Origin: Thermococcus sp.
Lineage (GTDB): Archaea > Methanobacteriota_B > Thermococci > Thermococcales > Thermococcaceae
NCBI GenBank assembly: GCA_021160985.1
Contig: JAGHBN010000050.1
Location: 1-11,516, forward strand
Direction of reading: 5' to 3'
DNA length: 11,516 nt
The notes beneath the pieces were generated by a model, which had not been told where the DNA came from, searched no databases, and worked only from the letters and a program-made list of their open reading frames with translations. This document shows, piece after piece, positions 5,600-11,516 of the stretch. Made by a program: the position numbers and the translations under genes. Within the stretch, counting starts at the first letter, position 1. Every line of letters begins with the position of its first letter.

Positions 5600-6352
5600 A
5601 TGCTTAATCCCGTGATAGCCGTTTTAATCGGCACCTTCATAGGCACTGTGGCGGGGCTCTTTGGTACTGGGGGCGGGTTTCTCATAGTCCCTTCACTTGT
5701 GTTCCTCGGACTTCCCATTCACGTAGCCATCGGAACCAGCCTCGCCTGTATAACCATAAGCTCCCTTTCCTCCGCATACGCCCACATTCGGGCAGGGAGA
5801 GTCCTCTACAGGGTGGCGTTTCTGAAGGAGGCTTTTTCAATCCCCGCCGCGGTGTTGGGCGCGTACCTCTCGGGAATCCTGGACTCACGAGTTCTTGAGG
5901 CGGCATTCGGACTCCTCTTAATCTACGTTGCCTACGTCTTCGTGAGGAGAAACGATGGGATAAAGGGAGGGGAGGCTCTGAAGATAAACTACGGGAAGGT
6001 TCCCCTCATCGGCACCCTTTCCGGCCTGGCCTCCGGCCTACTGGGGGTCAGCGGAGGGGTATTGAACGTCCCCCTCTTCCACACCCTCGCGGGCCTCCCG
6101 GTTAACTACGCGGTTGGAACCTCCAGCCTCGCCCTGTTCTTCACTGCCCTGGTTGGAACCGCCACCCACCTCACACTGGGTCAGGTAGACATCCAAGCGG
6201 CCCTCCTGCTGTCCCCGGGCCTCATAATGGGGGCCGCTATAGGGGCCAGGCTTGTCCCAAAGCTTCACCCAAGACGGTTCAAGATACTGTTCTCAGCCCT
6301 CCTGATACTGGTTGCAGTGAGACTCCTTCTCAGGGCACTCAAAGGTTTTTAA
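5600..6352 (+). CDS. TauE/SafE family membrane exporter, copy 2
   Basis: A 250-residue paralogue of the exporter at 1717-2481, with the same two-repeat membrane architecture. Glycine motifs GTGGGFLIVP (22-31) and GVSGGVLNVP (149-158) open the two halves. Matching segments HVAIGTSLACITISSLSSA (41-59) and NYAVGTSSLALFFTALVG (169-186) follow. The second motif has a serine replacing the middle glycine found in copy 1. Both halves end in amphipathic/hydrophobic helices with positively charged ends (VRRN, RLLLRALKGF). The family moves small anions, often sulfite or organosulfonates, across the cytoplasmic membrane; the substrate here is unknown. It starts the + strand block that contains the small orphan gene, coiled-coil protein B and winged-helix protein B. 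Copies 1 and 2 have clearly diverged, so a recent duplication is unlikely. Confidence 0.9.
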   Translation: MLNPVIAVLIGTFIGTVAGLFGTGGGFLIVPSLVFLGLPIHVAIGTSLACITISSLSSAYAHIRAGRVLYRVAFLKEAFSIPAAVLGAYLSGILDSRVLEAAFGLLLIYVAYVFVRRNDGIKGGEALKINYGKVPLIGTLSGLASGLLGVSGGVLNVPLFHTLAGLPVNYAVGTSSLALFFTALVGTATHLTLGQVDIQAALLLSPGLIMGAAIGARLVPKLHPRRFKILFSALLILVAVRLLLRALKGF

Positions 6353-6353
6353 T
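6346..6353 (+). promoter_or_regulatory. Weak TATA-like element before the small orphan gene
   Basis: TTTTTAAT overlaps the exporter stop codon and is about 33 nt upstream of the ATG at 6383, the right distance for a short-leader archaeal promoter. The T5 could equally act as a weak terminator for the exporter transcript. Confidence 0.3.
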
Positions 6354-6382
6354 CCCCTCACCTAATCTATCTGGGGAATGAC

Positions 6383-6664
6383 ATGAAGGAAGTGTTCGAA
6401 AAAATCAAAACCGAATACGGGATCGAGATAGAAAATGAGAATGACATGACGGGCGCTTGGAAGCTCGTGGAGACCCTTAAAGAAAGGGGCTGGGTGGTGT
6501 ATATCATCACCGCAAAGGGACGCGAGCAGGTCGATGCATGGCACCCGAGCTACGGAAGCTTATACGCCCAGTTCGGAGAAATTCCAAATTTTAGAAACTT
6601 GATGGAGGGCATATGCCTCACATCGCTCCGTATAAGGGAACTTGAGAAAAATGGAACGCTCTGA
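6383..6664 (+). CDS. Small hypothetical protein
   Basis: A 93-residue soluble protein that I do not recognise. The N-terminus is charged and helical (MKEVFEKIKTEYGIEIENEND), then AWKLVETLKERGWVVYIITAKG suggests a helix followed by a beta strand, then an aromatic-rich loop (WHPSYGSLYAQFG) and a helical C-terminus. No cysteine pairs, signal peptide or membrane segment are present. The ATG is preceded by a GGGG-containing stretch, a modest ribosome binding site. It sits 30 bp after exporter copy 2 and about 60 bp before coiled-coil gene B on the same strand, so it may be cotranscribed with either. No counterpart is present beside coiled-coil gene A. A short dyad (GAACG at 6654-6658, CGTTC at 6667-6671) spans its stop codon. 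Confidence 0.6.
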   Translation: MKEVFEKIKTEYGIEIENENDMTGAWKLVETLKERGWVVYIITAKGREQVDAWHPSYGSLYAQFGEIPNFRNLMEGICLTSLRIRELEKNGTL

Positions 6665-6725
6665 GACGTTCGTTTCATCGGAGCCCTCAAATAGAGTTAA
6701 ACCGTAGACCCCATCGGTGATGCCC

Positions 6726-7928
6726 ATGAAGGGGATAAAGGGCCTTGCACTGGCCCTTACAATACTGCTGGTGGGAAGTATAATACCCATCGGTCTTGCA
6801 GAGGTCAACACCACCTGGTCGGGGGCGGGGGATCTAGACAACAGCACCAGGGAAATGGTGATAGCCGGCCAGCTGATCGAGCAGCTTCAGAGGCTCAGCA
6901 GCTTCGCTGGGGAGAAGATAGAATCCATAATGGACAGGCTTCCCGAAAACTCCACGATACTGACCCACTACGAGCTTGCCAAAGAGTACAAGGAGAGGGC
7001 GGTCAGTGAATACGAGGCCGGTGACTACTGCAACTCGATACTAGACAGCTTAACAGCAATGCACCACTACAAGGTTCTCCTCTCGGCCCTAAATGAAGTC
7101 AAAGAAAAGGTCCAGGATGCCAGGGAACGCATTAAAATGGATATCACACGGACGATGGAGTACTTCAGGTTCGTTGAGAAGACAATAAAACTGGCGGAGA
7201 ACCAGGGGATAGACGTGAGCAACCTCACAACGATTTACAACGAGACCAGGGAGGCCTACAAAGCTGTACTGGATGACCTTAAGGCCGGAGACTACGAAAA
7301 GGCGAAGGAGGACTATGAAGGCGCCAAGGAGAAGAAAGCCCTCCTCGACGAGGAGCTGAGAAAGGTTCGCGGGCAGCTCGCCTATGCAAACGCAGATAAG
7401 GTCGTTAAGGACTTCCTGGCCAAGGGCGAGAAGGGGATGGAGATAGTCCAGAAGGCAATTGAAGCTGGCGAGGAAAATGGCTACAACGTGACGGAGCTCC
7501 AGGAGAGGCTCGATGCCTTCTCAGAGGTCTACAACGAGGTCAAAGCTCTCGCCGATGAGGGCAGGTGGGAGGAAGCCCTGAGCGTCATGGAGGAGAACAG
7601 GGAGACGATTGAAGAGTTCCACAAAGCTATCGCCTTCGTGATGAGGAAGGCCCACGAGAGGGAGCTCGATGAAAAGTTGAAGGACGTCCGCGCTTTCCTG
7701 GAGGAAATGAACGGGAGGATTCAGAAGGACGAAAAGGCTCTCCGCGAGCTTAAGGCAAGGGGTGTCAACACCGCCCAGGCAGAGGTTCAGCTGAAGGTGG
7801 CAGTGCAGGAGCTCAAAATAGGTACCCAGCTCCTCAGGGCAGAGAAGCCGGTTCAGGCTAGGGTTCACTTCGGGGTAGCCCTGGAAATGCTCCAGAAGGT
7901 CGAAAAGTTTATCCTCGCCCACTCCTGA
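6726..7928 (+). CDS. Secreted coiled-coil protein, copy B
   Basis: A 400-residue exported helical protein, paralogous to 3629-4675. The ATG at 6726 is chosen because GGTGA at 6716-6720 is correctly spaced for it; a GTG at 6717 and ATG at 6720 lie inside the ribosome binding site. A signal peptide (about 1-25, LALALTILLVGSIIPIGLA) is followed by a short Asn/Thr segment with sequons. Long charged helices then run to the C-terminus. YEAGDYCNSILDSLTAMHHYK and NQGIDVSNLTTIYNETREAY align with copy A. Motifs of the type 'AGDYEKAKEDYEGAKE' and 'EGRWEEALSVMEE' give a loose repeated helix-hairpin pattern reminiscent of TPR-like packing. Unlike copy A it has no Gly/Lys tail, has fewer sequons, and carries one lone cysteine. 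The winged-helix gene B follows after 31 bp, so the two are almost certainly cotranscribed. Function unknown; an envelope sensor or ligand-binding role is inferred from its conserved partner. Confidence 0.82.
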   Translation: MKGIKGLALALTILLVGSIIPIGLAEVNTTWSGAGDLDNSTREMVIAGQLIEQLQRLSSFAGEKIESIMDRLPENSTILTHYELAKEYKERAVSEYEAGDYCNSILDSLTAMHHYKVLLSALNEVKEKVQDARERIKMDITRTMEYFRFVEKTIKLAENQGIDVSNLTTIYNETREAYKAVLDDLKAGDYEKAKEDYEGAKEKKALLDEELRKVRGQLAYANADKVVKDFLAKGEKGMEIVQKAIEAGEENGYNVTELQERLDAFSEVYNEVKALADEGRWEEALSVMEENRETIEEFHKAIAFVMRKAHERELDEKLKDVRAFLEEMNGRIQKDEKALRELKARGVNTAQAEVQLKVAVQELKIGTQLLRAEKPVQARVHFGVALEMLQKVEKFILAHS

Positions 7929-7959
7929 CCTTTCCTTTTTCCTCTGGAGGGATGCTTGA

Positions 7960-8799
7960 ATGGAACTCAAGTGGGCCCCGGTCCTTGCGATGATAACCCT
8001 TATCCTCCTGCCAGGGGTTAGTGCGTATACCCTCTCGTCCCTAGTTTTGACGGTTTATAACGACGGATACGTCATGGTCGAATACGAGGTTCTTCCCGAT
8101 GACTACGCTTCCCAGGTTGAGATTCCCCTCCTCGGCGAACATTACGAAAACATTATTGTTGAGGACGAGAACGGGAACCCGCTCAATTTCAGGCTCGAGA
8201 ACGGGAGCGTCCTCGTATACCCTGGGGACGCCGGAGTGCTTAGAATCGCCTACTATACCCCCGACCTGACCTCGAAGGAGGGCATAGTGTGGACGCTTCA
8301 CGTTGAGACCGGCAATCCCTTTACCGTTGTGCTTCCCGAAGATGCCATAGTGGTTGACCTGAGCGACATACCGCTTGAGATAGCCGGAAATTCCATCACA
8401 ATGCCGCCGGGTAACCAGAGCGTCTCCTACACCCTCAGTGGCAGAGAGACCGAGAGTGCAGATGTGGCGGAGAGTTTAACGTATTTCCTAATCCTTGCCG
8501 GTCTTGGTGTGGCTGGAGGTTTGGCATACCTGCTCTGGAGAAAGAACGGCGGGAGAAAATCACCGCCCAGCCGCGAGGAGTTCCAGGCCAAGCTCGAGAA
8601 CCTCGACCTCAACGAGGACGAGAAGAGGGCCCTTCTCTACATCTTCGACAAAGGAGGAAGGGCCAGCCAGGCAGAGGTAAGGGAGGCAATAGGGATACCA
8701 AAGACCACCGCGTGGAGGATGTTCAAGAGGCTTGAGAAGAAAGGGCTGGTAAAGATACTCAAGGGCAGAAAGGAAAACTGGGTGGAGCTCAGGTTCTGA
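7960..8799 (+). CDS. Membrane-anchored winged-helix regulator with extracellular domain, copy B
   Basis: A 279-residue paralogue of 2584-3549. In order: a signal peptide (about 1-22); an extracellular beta-rich domain (about 24-158) with motifs IPLLGEH, YYTPDLTSKEG and VVDLSDIPLEI; a short linker with no threonine stalk; a transmembrane helix (about 173-193); a basic stop-transfer sequence (WRKNGGRK); and a cytoplasmic winged-helix domain (about 217-279) with the same recognition helix PKTTAWRMFKRLE as copy A and the same ending NWVEL. The ATG follows a GGAGGG ribosome binding site. It is the second gene of the coiled-coil B transcript and is followed by T-rich terminators. The identical recognition helix suggests copies A and B may bind similar DNA sites. 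Its ligand and targets are unknown. Confidence 0.86.
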   Translation: MELKWAPVLAMITLILLPGVSAYTLSSLVLTVYNDGYVMVEYEVLPDDYASQVEIPLLGEHYENIIVEDENGNPLNFRLENGSVLVYPGDAGVLRIAYYTPDLTSKEGIVWTLHVETGNPFTVVLPEDAIVVDLSDIPLEIAGNSITMPPGNQSVSYTLSGRETESADVAESLTYFLILAGLGVAGGLAYLLWRKNGGRKSPPSREEFQAKLENLDLNEDEKRALLYIFDKGGRASQAEVREAIGIPKTTAWRMFKRLEKKGLVKILKGRKENWVELRF

Positions 8800-8810
8800 A
8801 GTCCAAAAGC

Positions 8811-8833
8811 CCGTTTTTCTGAGTTTTCCTTTT
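8811..8833 (+). terminator. T-rich terminator after winged-helix gene B
   Basis: Shortly after the stop codon come T5 (8814-8818), T4 (8824-8827) and T4 (8830-8833) runs, separated by short non-T spacers, as in archaeal factor-independent terminators. The rest of the 181-bp gap to the ATPase gene shows nothing recognisable until the inverted repeat at 8924. Confidence 0.5.
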
Positions 8834-8923
8834 GTTCCAGTGAATCACTAAACATCGGCACTGGGCCATTCAATTCCTTAACGTTCTCTCATTGAAGCCC
8901 TTTCACGGCCAACAGCGCATGCT

Positions 8924-8968
8924 AAAAATGATGTAGAAAAATTATTATACCTTGCCAACATCATTTTT
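8924..8968 (+). promoter_or_regulatory. 11-bp perfect inverted repeat around the ATPase promoter
   Basis: AAAAATGATGT (8924-8934) and its exact reverse complement ACATCATTTTT (8958-8968) flank 23 bp that contain the TATA box of the ATPase gene. The right arm also forms a smaller dyad with TGATG at 8968-8972. Because the repeat lies mostly upstream of the predicted transcript start (near 8971) it is better read as a DNA binding site than as an RNA hairpin. It is positioned so that a bound dimer would block TBP or polymerase. Confidence 0.6.
8939..8949 (+). promoter_or_regulatory. TATA box for the ATPase gene
   Basis: The AT-rich element AAATTATTATA is centred near 8945, about 36 nt before the ATG. 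It predicts a start near 8971 and a leader containing the ribosome binding site GGTGGT (8972-8977). It sits between the arms of the inverted repeat. Confidence 0.6.
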
Positions 8969-8980
8969 GATGGTGGTCCC

Positions 8981-10312
8981 ATGTTCGTGAACAGAAGAAG
9001 GGAGCTGGAGTTCCTCGAAAGGAAGTGGGGGGAGGACAGTGCACAGCTCATAATCCTCTATGGAAGGAGGAGGGTTGGAAAGACTATGCTCCTCAGGGAG
9101 TTCCTGAAAGACAAGAGGGGCGTTTACTTCCTTGCCACCGCCGATTCAATGAGTGAGAACATTAAAGGGCTGGCAGAAAAATTCTCGGAGCTTACGGGGA
9201 GAGAATACTTTAGAGAGGTCCGGGATTTTGAAAAGCTCTTCCGTTACCTTGCGGATGAGATAAAAAACGAGAGGATGGCCGTCGTTCTGGACGAGTTCCA
9301 ATACCTCATGGGCCTTGAGCCCGGAATTTTAAGCGTTCTCCAGAAGGCCTGGGATGAGCATCTCAAGGATACAGGAATATTTCTCGTTCTCTGTGGCTCC
9401 TCAATTGGGATGATGGAGAGAACCCTTGAGTACAAGAGCCCGCTCTACGGGAGGAGGACTGGGCAGTGGAAGGTTGAGCCCTTCGACATTAAAGCTGTAG
9501 CTGAAATGCTTTCTGGGAGGAGCATGGAGGAGCTTGTGAAAACCTATGCAGTCTTCGGCGGCGTTCCCTTCTACCTCGACCTCGTGAAGGATTTAAGCGT
9601 TGAGGAAGCCATAAGGGAAAAGGTTCTGAGGAAGGGTGAAGTCCTCTACGAGGAGCCCGAATTCCTTCTCAGGGAAGATCTGAGGGAGCCGAGGGTCTAC
9701 AAACTGATTCTCAAGGCTCTTGCACTCGGTTATGAGACCCTCGGGGAGCTTGTGAGCTTTACTGGGCTTGACAGGGGAAATCTCTCGAGGTACATTGACA
9801 TCCTTGAGAGGCTCGACATCATTGGCTACGAGCTTCCATACGGGAGGAGGAAGAGGGGGCGCTACTACATCAGGGACAACTTCTTCAACTTCTGGTTCCG
9901 CTTTGTGTACCCCAACCTGGCCGATTTGGAGCTTGGCCTGGTTGACGGGGTCTGGGCGAAGATTGAGCGCGAGCTCAACGCATACTACGGCAAAATGTTC
10001 GAGAGGCTCGTTAGGGAGATGCTCAGGCTCAGGATCATTGACCTCGGGCAGAGAAGAGTCGCAAGGTGGTGGCACAAGGGCGAGGAGATAGACGCGGTCC
10101 TTGAGCTCGATGACGGCCTGCTCTTCGTGGAGGCTAAGTGGAGCAAGCTGAAGAGAAATGATGCGGAAAGGGCACTTGAAGGGCTGAAGAAAAAGGCGGA
10201 GTCATTTGACGTGAAAAATAAAGGGTTCCTGCTCATCGCCAAGGAGATCGAAGGAAAAACCAGAGAGATGATGGACTTTACTGATCTCGAGGGTTTTATT
10301 AGAGGTTCCTGA
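8981..10312 (+). CDS. Archaeal AAA-type ATPase with DUF234-like C-terminal domain
   Basis: A 443-residue protein of the expanded archaeal ATPase family (ATPase_2 plus DUF234 layout), abundant in hyperthermophiles and of largely unknown function. The N-terminal P-loop ATPase shows Walker A GRRRVGKT (28-35), Walker B VVLDEFQ (101-107, D104/E105) and a sensor-like LCGSS (138-142). The middle section (about 236-300) contains a winged-helix-like region (YETLGELVSFTGLDRGNLSRYIDILERLDII). The C-terminal domain (about 330-430) carries D371 and the E384-A-K386 motif in EEIDAVLELDDGLLFVEAKW, matching the core of PD-(D/E)XK nuclease folds, so it may cut or bind DNA. The ATG is supported by GGTGGT 3 nt upstream. 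It appears monocistronic, with its own promoter inside an inverted repeat, and its 3' end overlaps the opposing gene by 14 bp. Roles in defence or mobile-element maintenance are speculative. Confidence 0.9.
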   Translation: MFVNRRRELEFLERKWGEDSAQLIILYGRRRVGKTMLLREFLKDKRGVYFLATADSMSENIKGLAEKFSELTGREYFREVRDFEKLFRYLADEIKNERMAVVLDEFQYLMGLEPGILSVLQKAWDEHLKDTGIFLVLCGSSIGMMERTLEYKSPLYGRRTGQWKVEPFDIKAVAEMLSGRSMEELVKTYAVFGGVPFYLDLVKDLSVEEAIREKVLRKGEVLYEEPEFLLREDLREPRVYKLILKALALGYETLGELVSFTGLDRGNLSRYIDILERLDIIGYELPYGRRKRGRYYIRDNFFNFWFRFVYPNLADLELGLVDGVWAKIERELNAYYGKMFERLVREMLRLRIIDLGQRRVARWWHKGEEIDAVLELDDGLLFVEAKWSKLKRNDAERALEGLKKKAESFDVKNKGFLLIAKEIEGKTREMMDFTDLEGFIRGS

Positions 10313-11069
10313 AAACCCTCTCGGCCTTCTCGAACTTCCCCTTTCTCACGTAGTCGAGGGCCAGGTAATAGAGGCCGAGCCTGTATACGTCCTGCGATGA
10401 AGGCTCCTCAAGGCCAGTGATCTCGTCTATTTTCTCCTCGAGCTCCCTAATGGCATTGTTCACAGCCTCTCCATTATAGCTGATAAACTTAAGCGCCCTG
10501 AGGATTGAGAAGACTTCGAGGCTGGCCTCTCCCAGCTCCGCCAGCGTTCCAGAACCGCTCGTCGGCAATGACGGGGCAGACTTCTTTTCCACCCTCTTCC
10601 CGCTGATCTCCGCCAGGAACTGCCTGAACTCTTCCAGTTCTGGCTCTATGTCGATGCCTGCTTGTTTGAGAACCGGGAATGGGTTGTCCGCCTTGAGTGC
10701 TGTGCGGAGCGCCTTAAGATGATCTTCTTGATATTTATTGTATAGCTTATCGACGATTTTTCCTGCTTTCTCTACAGCCGTTCGCATCATTTCTCGTAGT
10801 TTGTCTTTGTCGTATCGGTATCCTAGCTTTTCTAGCTGTAGTTGGATCATGTCCACAATTAGATCTGGATTTTGCTTCAGGTGTTCGTAGTGTTTTCCAT
10901 CTTCTGCTATGTCCGACAGGGCATTTCCCACAATGTGTCCGATATTCCCGTTGTATATACCCGTGTGCTCTGCCAGGGCCATTGCAAGGAACGGTTGTAT
11001 GAACACCAGTTTTACGAAGGGTGGTTCTTTTGTGTGCCTTGCGATCTCGTGGAATTTTTTATCTTGCAT
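10299..11069 (-). CDS. Hypothetical helical protein with a composition break
   Basis: A 256-residue predicted cytosolic protein that I do not recognise. The N-terminal half (about 1-125, containing IQPFLAMALAEHTGIYNGNIGHIVGNAL) is helical. It is encoded by DNA visibly poorer in GC and using CGA/CGT arginine codons that are uncommon in the neighbouring genes. A Pro/Ser/Thr linker at about 163-175 precedes a GC-rich C-terminal half ending in a TPR-like helix pair (YRLGLYYLALDYVRKGKFEKAERVFRNL). The protein could be a fusion of an acquired segment with a native C-terminus. The ATG at 11069 has no ribosome binding site and starts 5 nt after the stop codon of the gene at 11075-11302, suggesting coupling. 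A strong AT-rich TATA-like element at 11073-11086 predicts a start inside this frame, so a shorter product from GTG 11006 or ATG 10982 is possible. The 3' end overlaps the ATPase gene. Confidence 0.72.
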   Translation of the reverse strand: MQDKKFHEIARHTKEPPFVKLVFIQPFLAMALAEHTGIYNGNIGHIVGNALSDIAEDGKHYEHLKQNPDLIVDMIQLQLEKLGYRYDKDKLREMMRTAVEKAGKIVDKLYNKYQEDHLKALRTALKADNPFPVLKQAGIDIEPELEEFRQFLAEISGKRVEKKSAPSLPTSGSGTLAELGEASLEVFSILRALKFISYNGEAVNNAIRELEEKIDEITGLEEPSSQDVYRLGLYYLALDYVRKGKFEKAERVFRNL

Positions 11070-11072
11070 AGA

Positions 11073-11086
11073 TTTTATATATAATA
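11073..11086 (-). promoter_or_regulatory. TATA-like element at the junction of two - strand genes
   Basis: On the - strand TATTATATATAAAA covers the last codons and stop of the small upstream gene. If used, transcription would begin near 11054, inside the annotated start of the downstream gene. It may be a real internal promoter or simply AT-rich coding sequence. Confidence 0.35.
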
Positions 11087-11302
11087 CCCCCCGTCGCTGA
11101 TATCAAGTGTCTTTTTTATCTTTTCCTCGTTATTATCTTGATCTGCTCGTTTAAGGAGTTCGATTATTCCTTGCCTGTGCTCCAGTATGGTTCCTGTTAG
11201 GTGATCTATTGCATCGTACGTCGTGTTGTATTTTGCTGCCACACGCCTCATACGTGTTTCCCAGTCGGCTTTCTGCACCTCGTTCTTCTTCCGGAAGAAC
11301 AT
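11075..11302 (-). CDS. Small hypothetical protein
   Basis: A 75-residue charged, mostly helical protein that I do not recognise (begins MFFRKKNEVQKADWETRMRR, ends SDGGYYI). The ATG at 11302 is chosen because GGTGGTG (11305-11311 on the complement) is directly upstream; TTG 11317 and ATG 11314 are possible but lie in or before that site. No cysteine motif, signal peptide or membrane segment is seen. It is separated by 5 nt from the gene at 10299-11069, so the two likely form a transcription unit. It shares that gene's AT-richer composition and CGT/CGA arginine codons. No clear TATA box is visible in the 55 bp separating it from the methionyl-tRNA synthetase stop codon. It may depend on read-through from that gene. 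Confidence 0.6.
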   Translation of the reverse strand: MFFRKKNEVQKADWETRMRRVAAKYNTTYDAIDHLTGTILEHRQGIIELLKRADQDNNEEKIKKTLDISDGGYYI

Positions 11303-11347
11303 CACACCACCCATCAAACTACGGCGGAAGAAGAGAAAAGGCTTTCG

Positions 11348-11353
11348 AAAAAA
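11348..11353 (-). terminator. T-run after the methionyl-tRNA synthetase gene
   Basis: A6 on the + strand (T6 on the - strand) begins 4 nt past the stop codon of the synthetase gene, consistent with an archaeal terminator. No hairpin precedes it outside the coding region. Confidence 0.35.
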
Positions 11354-11357
11354 GACC

Positions 11358-11516
11358 TCACCTTATCCTCGCGCCGAGCTTTACTTCCTTGTCGGGCATG
11401 AGCAGGGCGACGTTCTCGCCGTCATCAGCCGCCAGAAGCATTCCCTGGCTCTCTACTCCCCTGAGCTTCTTGGGCTCAAGGTTCGCTATGACGATAACTG
11501 TCTTGTTGAGGAGCTC
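11358..11516 (-). CDS. Methionyl-tRNA synthetase, C-terminal tRNA-binding domain (partial)
   Basis: The last 52 codons of a - strand gene cut by the window edge. Read on the complement, the frame runs from the edge to TGA at 11358-11360 without interruption. It gives KTVIVIANLEPKKLRGVESQG, then MLLAADD, then VALLMPDKEVKLGARIR. This is the end of the EMAP/Trbp111-like OB-fold domain that binds tRNA in archaeal MetRS, either fused to the catalytic subunit or as a separate beta subunit. The LRGVESQGMLLAA and PGxx/xGxxIR-type ending are characteristic. Whether the rest of the gene is full-length synthetase or a stand-alone subunit cannot be seen. The gene is typical of the Thermococcales core genome and marks ordinary chromosome on this side of the two atypical genes. 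Confidence 0.88.
   Translation of the reverse strand, partial: ELLNKTVIVIANLEPKKLRGVESQGMLLAADDGENVALLMPDKEVKLGARIR

Noticed and set aside
6654..6671. Short dyad at the end of the small orphan gene considered as a terminator
   Set aside because: Arms are only 5 bp and no T-run of useful length follows.
8800..8923. Searched the gap after winged-helix gene B for an RNA gene or mobile-element end
   Set aside because: Only T-rich terminator runs are seen; no tRNA-like cloverleaf, direct repeats or transposase remnant.
9593..10075. Open frame on the - strand opposite the ATPase (160 codons)
   Set aside because: Proline/valine-rich antisense shadow of a certain gene; no start signals.

Overview
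The window looks like a chromosomal segment of a hyperthermophilic archaeon of the order Thermococcales, most likely a GC-rich Thermococcus. The evidence is the archaeal promoter style (TATA boxes about 25 nt upstream of starts, strong GGAGGTGA/GGTGA ribosome binding sites, T-run terminators), AGG/AGA-dominated arginine codons, and the gene families: an M42 aminopeptidase, an archaeal ATPase with a DUF234-type C-terminus, a VapBC pair, and the C-terminal tRNA-binding domain of an archaeal methionyl-tRNA synthetase. No species assignment can be made from reading alone.

Layout. At the left an M42 aminopeptidase (16-1011, +) is followed by a compact + strand cluster: an AbrB-type antitoxin (1055-1309), an overlapping PIN-domain toxin (1284-1712) and a first TauE/SafE-type anion exporter (1717-2481), whose ribosome binding site overlaps the toxin stop codon. 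On the - strand lie a membrane-anchored winged-helix protein (2584-3549), a secreted coiled-coil protein (3629-4675) and a multi-pass membrane protein (4799-5494). A 105-bp divergent promoter region separates these from a + strand block: a second TauE/SafE exporter (5600-6352), a small orphan gene (6383-6664), a second secreted coiled-coil protein (6726-7928) and a second membrane-anchored winged-helix protein (7960-8799). Further right are an ATPase/DUF234 gene (8981-10312, +), two unrecognised - strand genes of partly atypical composition (10299-11069 and 11075-11302), and the 3' end of a methionyl-tRNA synthetase gene (11358 to the window edge, -).

The main point of interest is the middle 7 kb. 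It holds two paralogous copies of a two-gene unit in opposite orientation: a secreted, N-glycosylation-rich helical protein, then a transmembrane protein with an extracellular beta-rich domain and a cytoplasmic DNA-binding winged helix. Each unit is next to a TauE/SafE-type transporter. My inference is that each pair forms an envelope sensor in which the secreted protein or its ligand signals through the membrane-anchored regulator, possibly controlling anion or sulfur-compound export. The duplication, gene order and domain layout are seen directly. The signalling function and any link to sulfur compounds are hypotheses.

There is no stretch longer than 300 bases without a gene. The intergenic regions hold the promoters and terminators listed below. 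No rRNA, tRNA, CRISPR array or transposase was seen.
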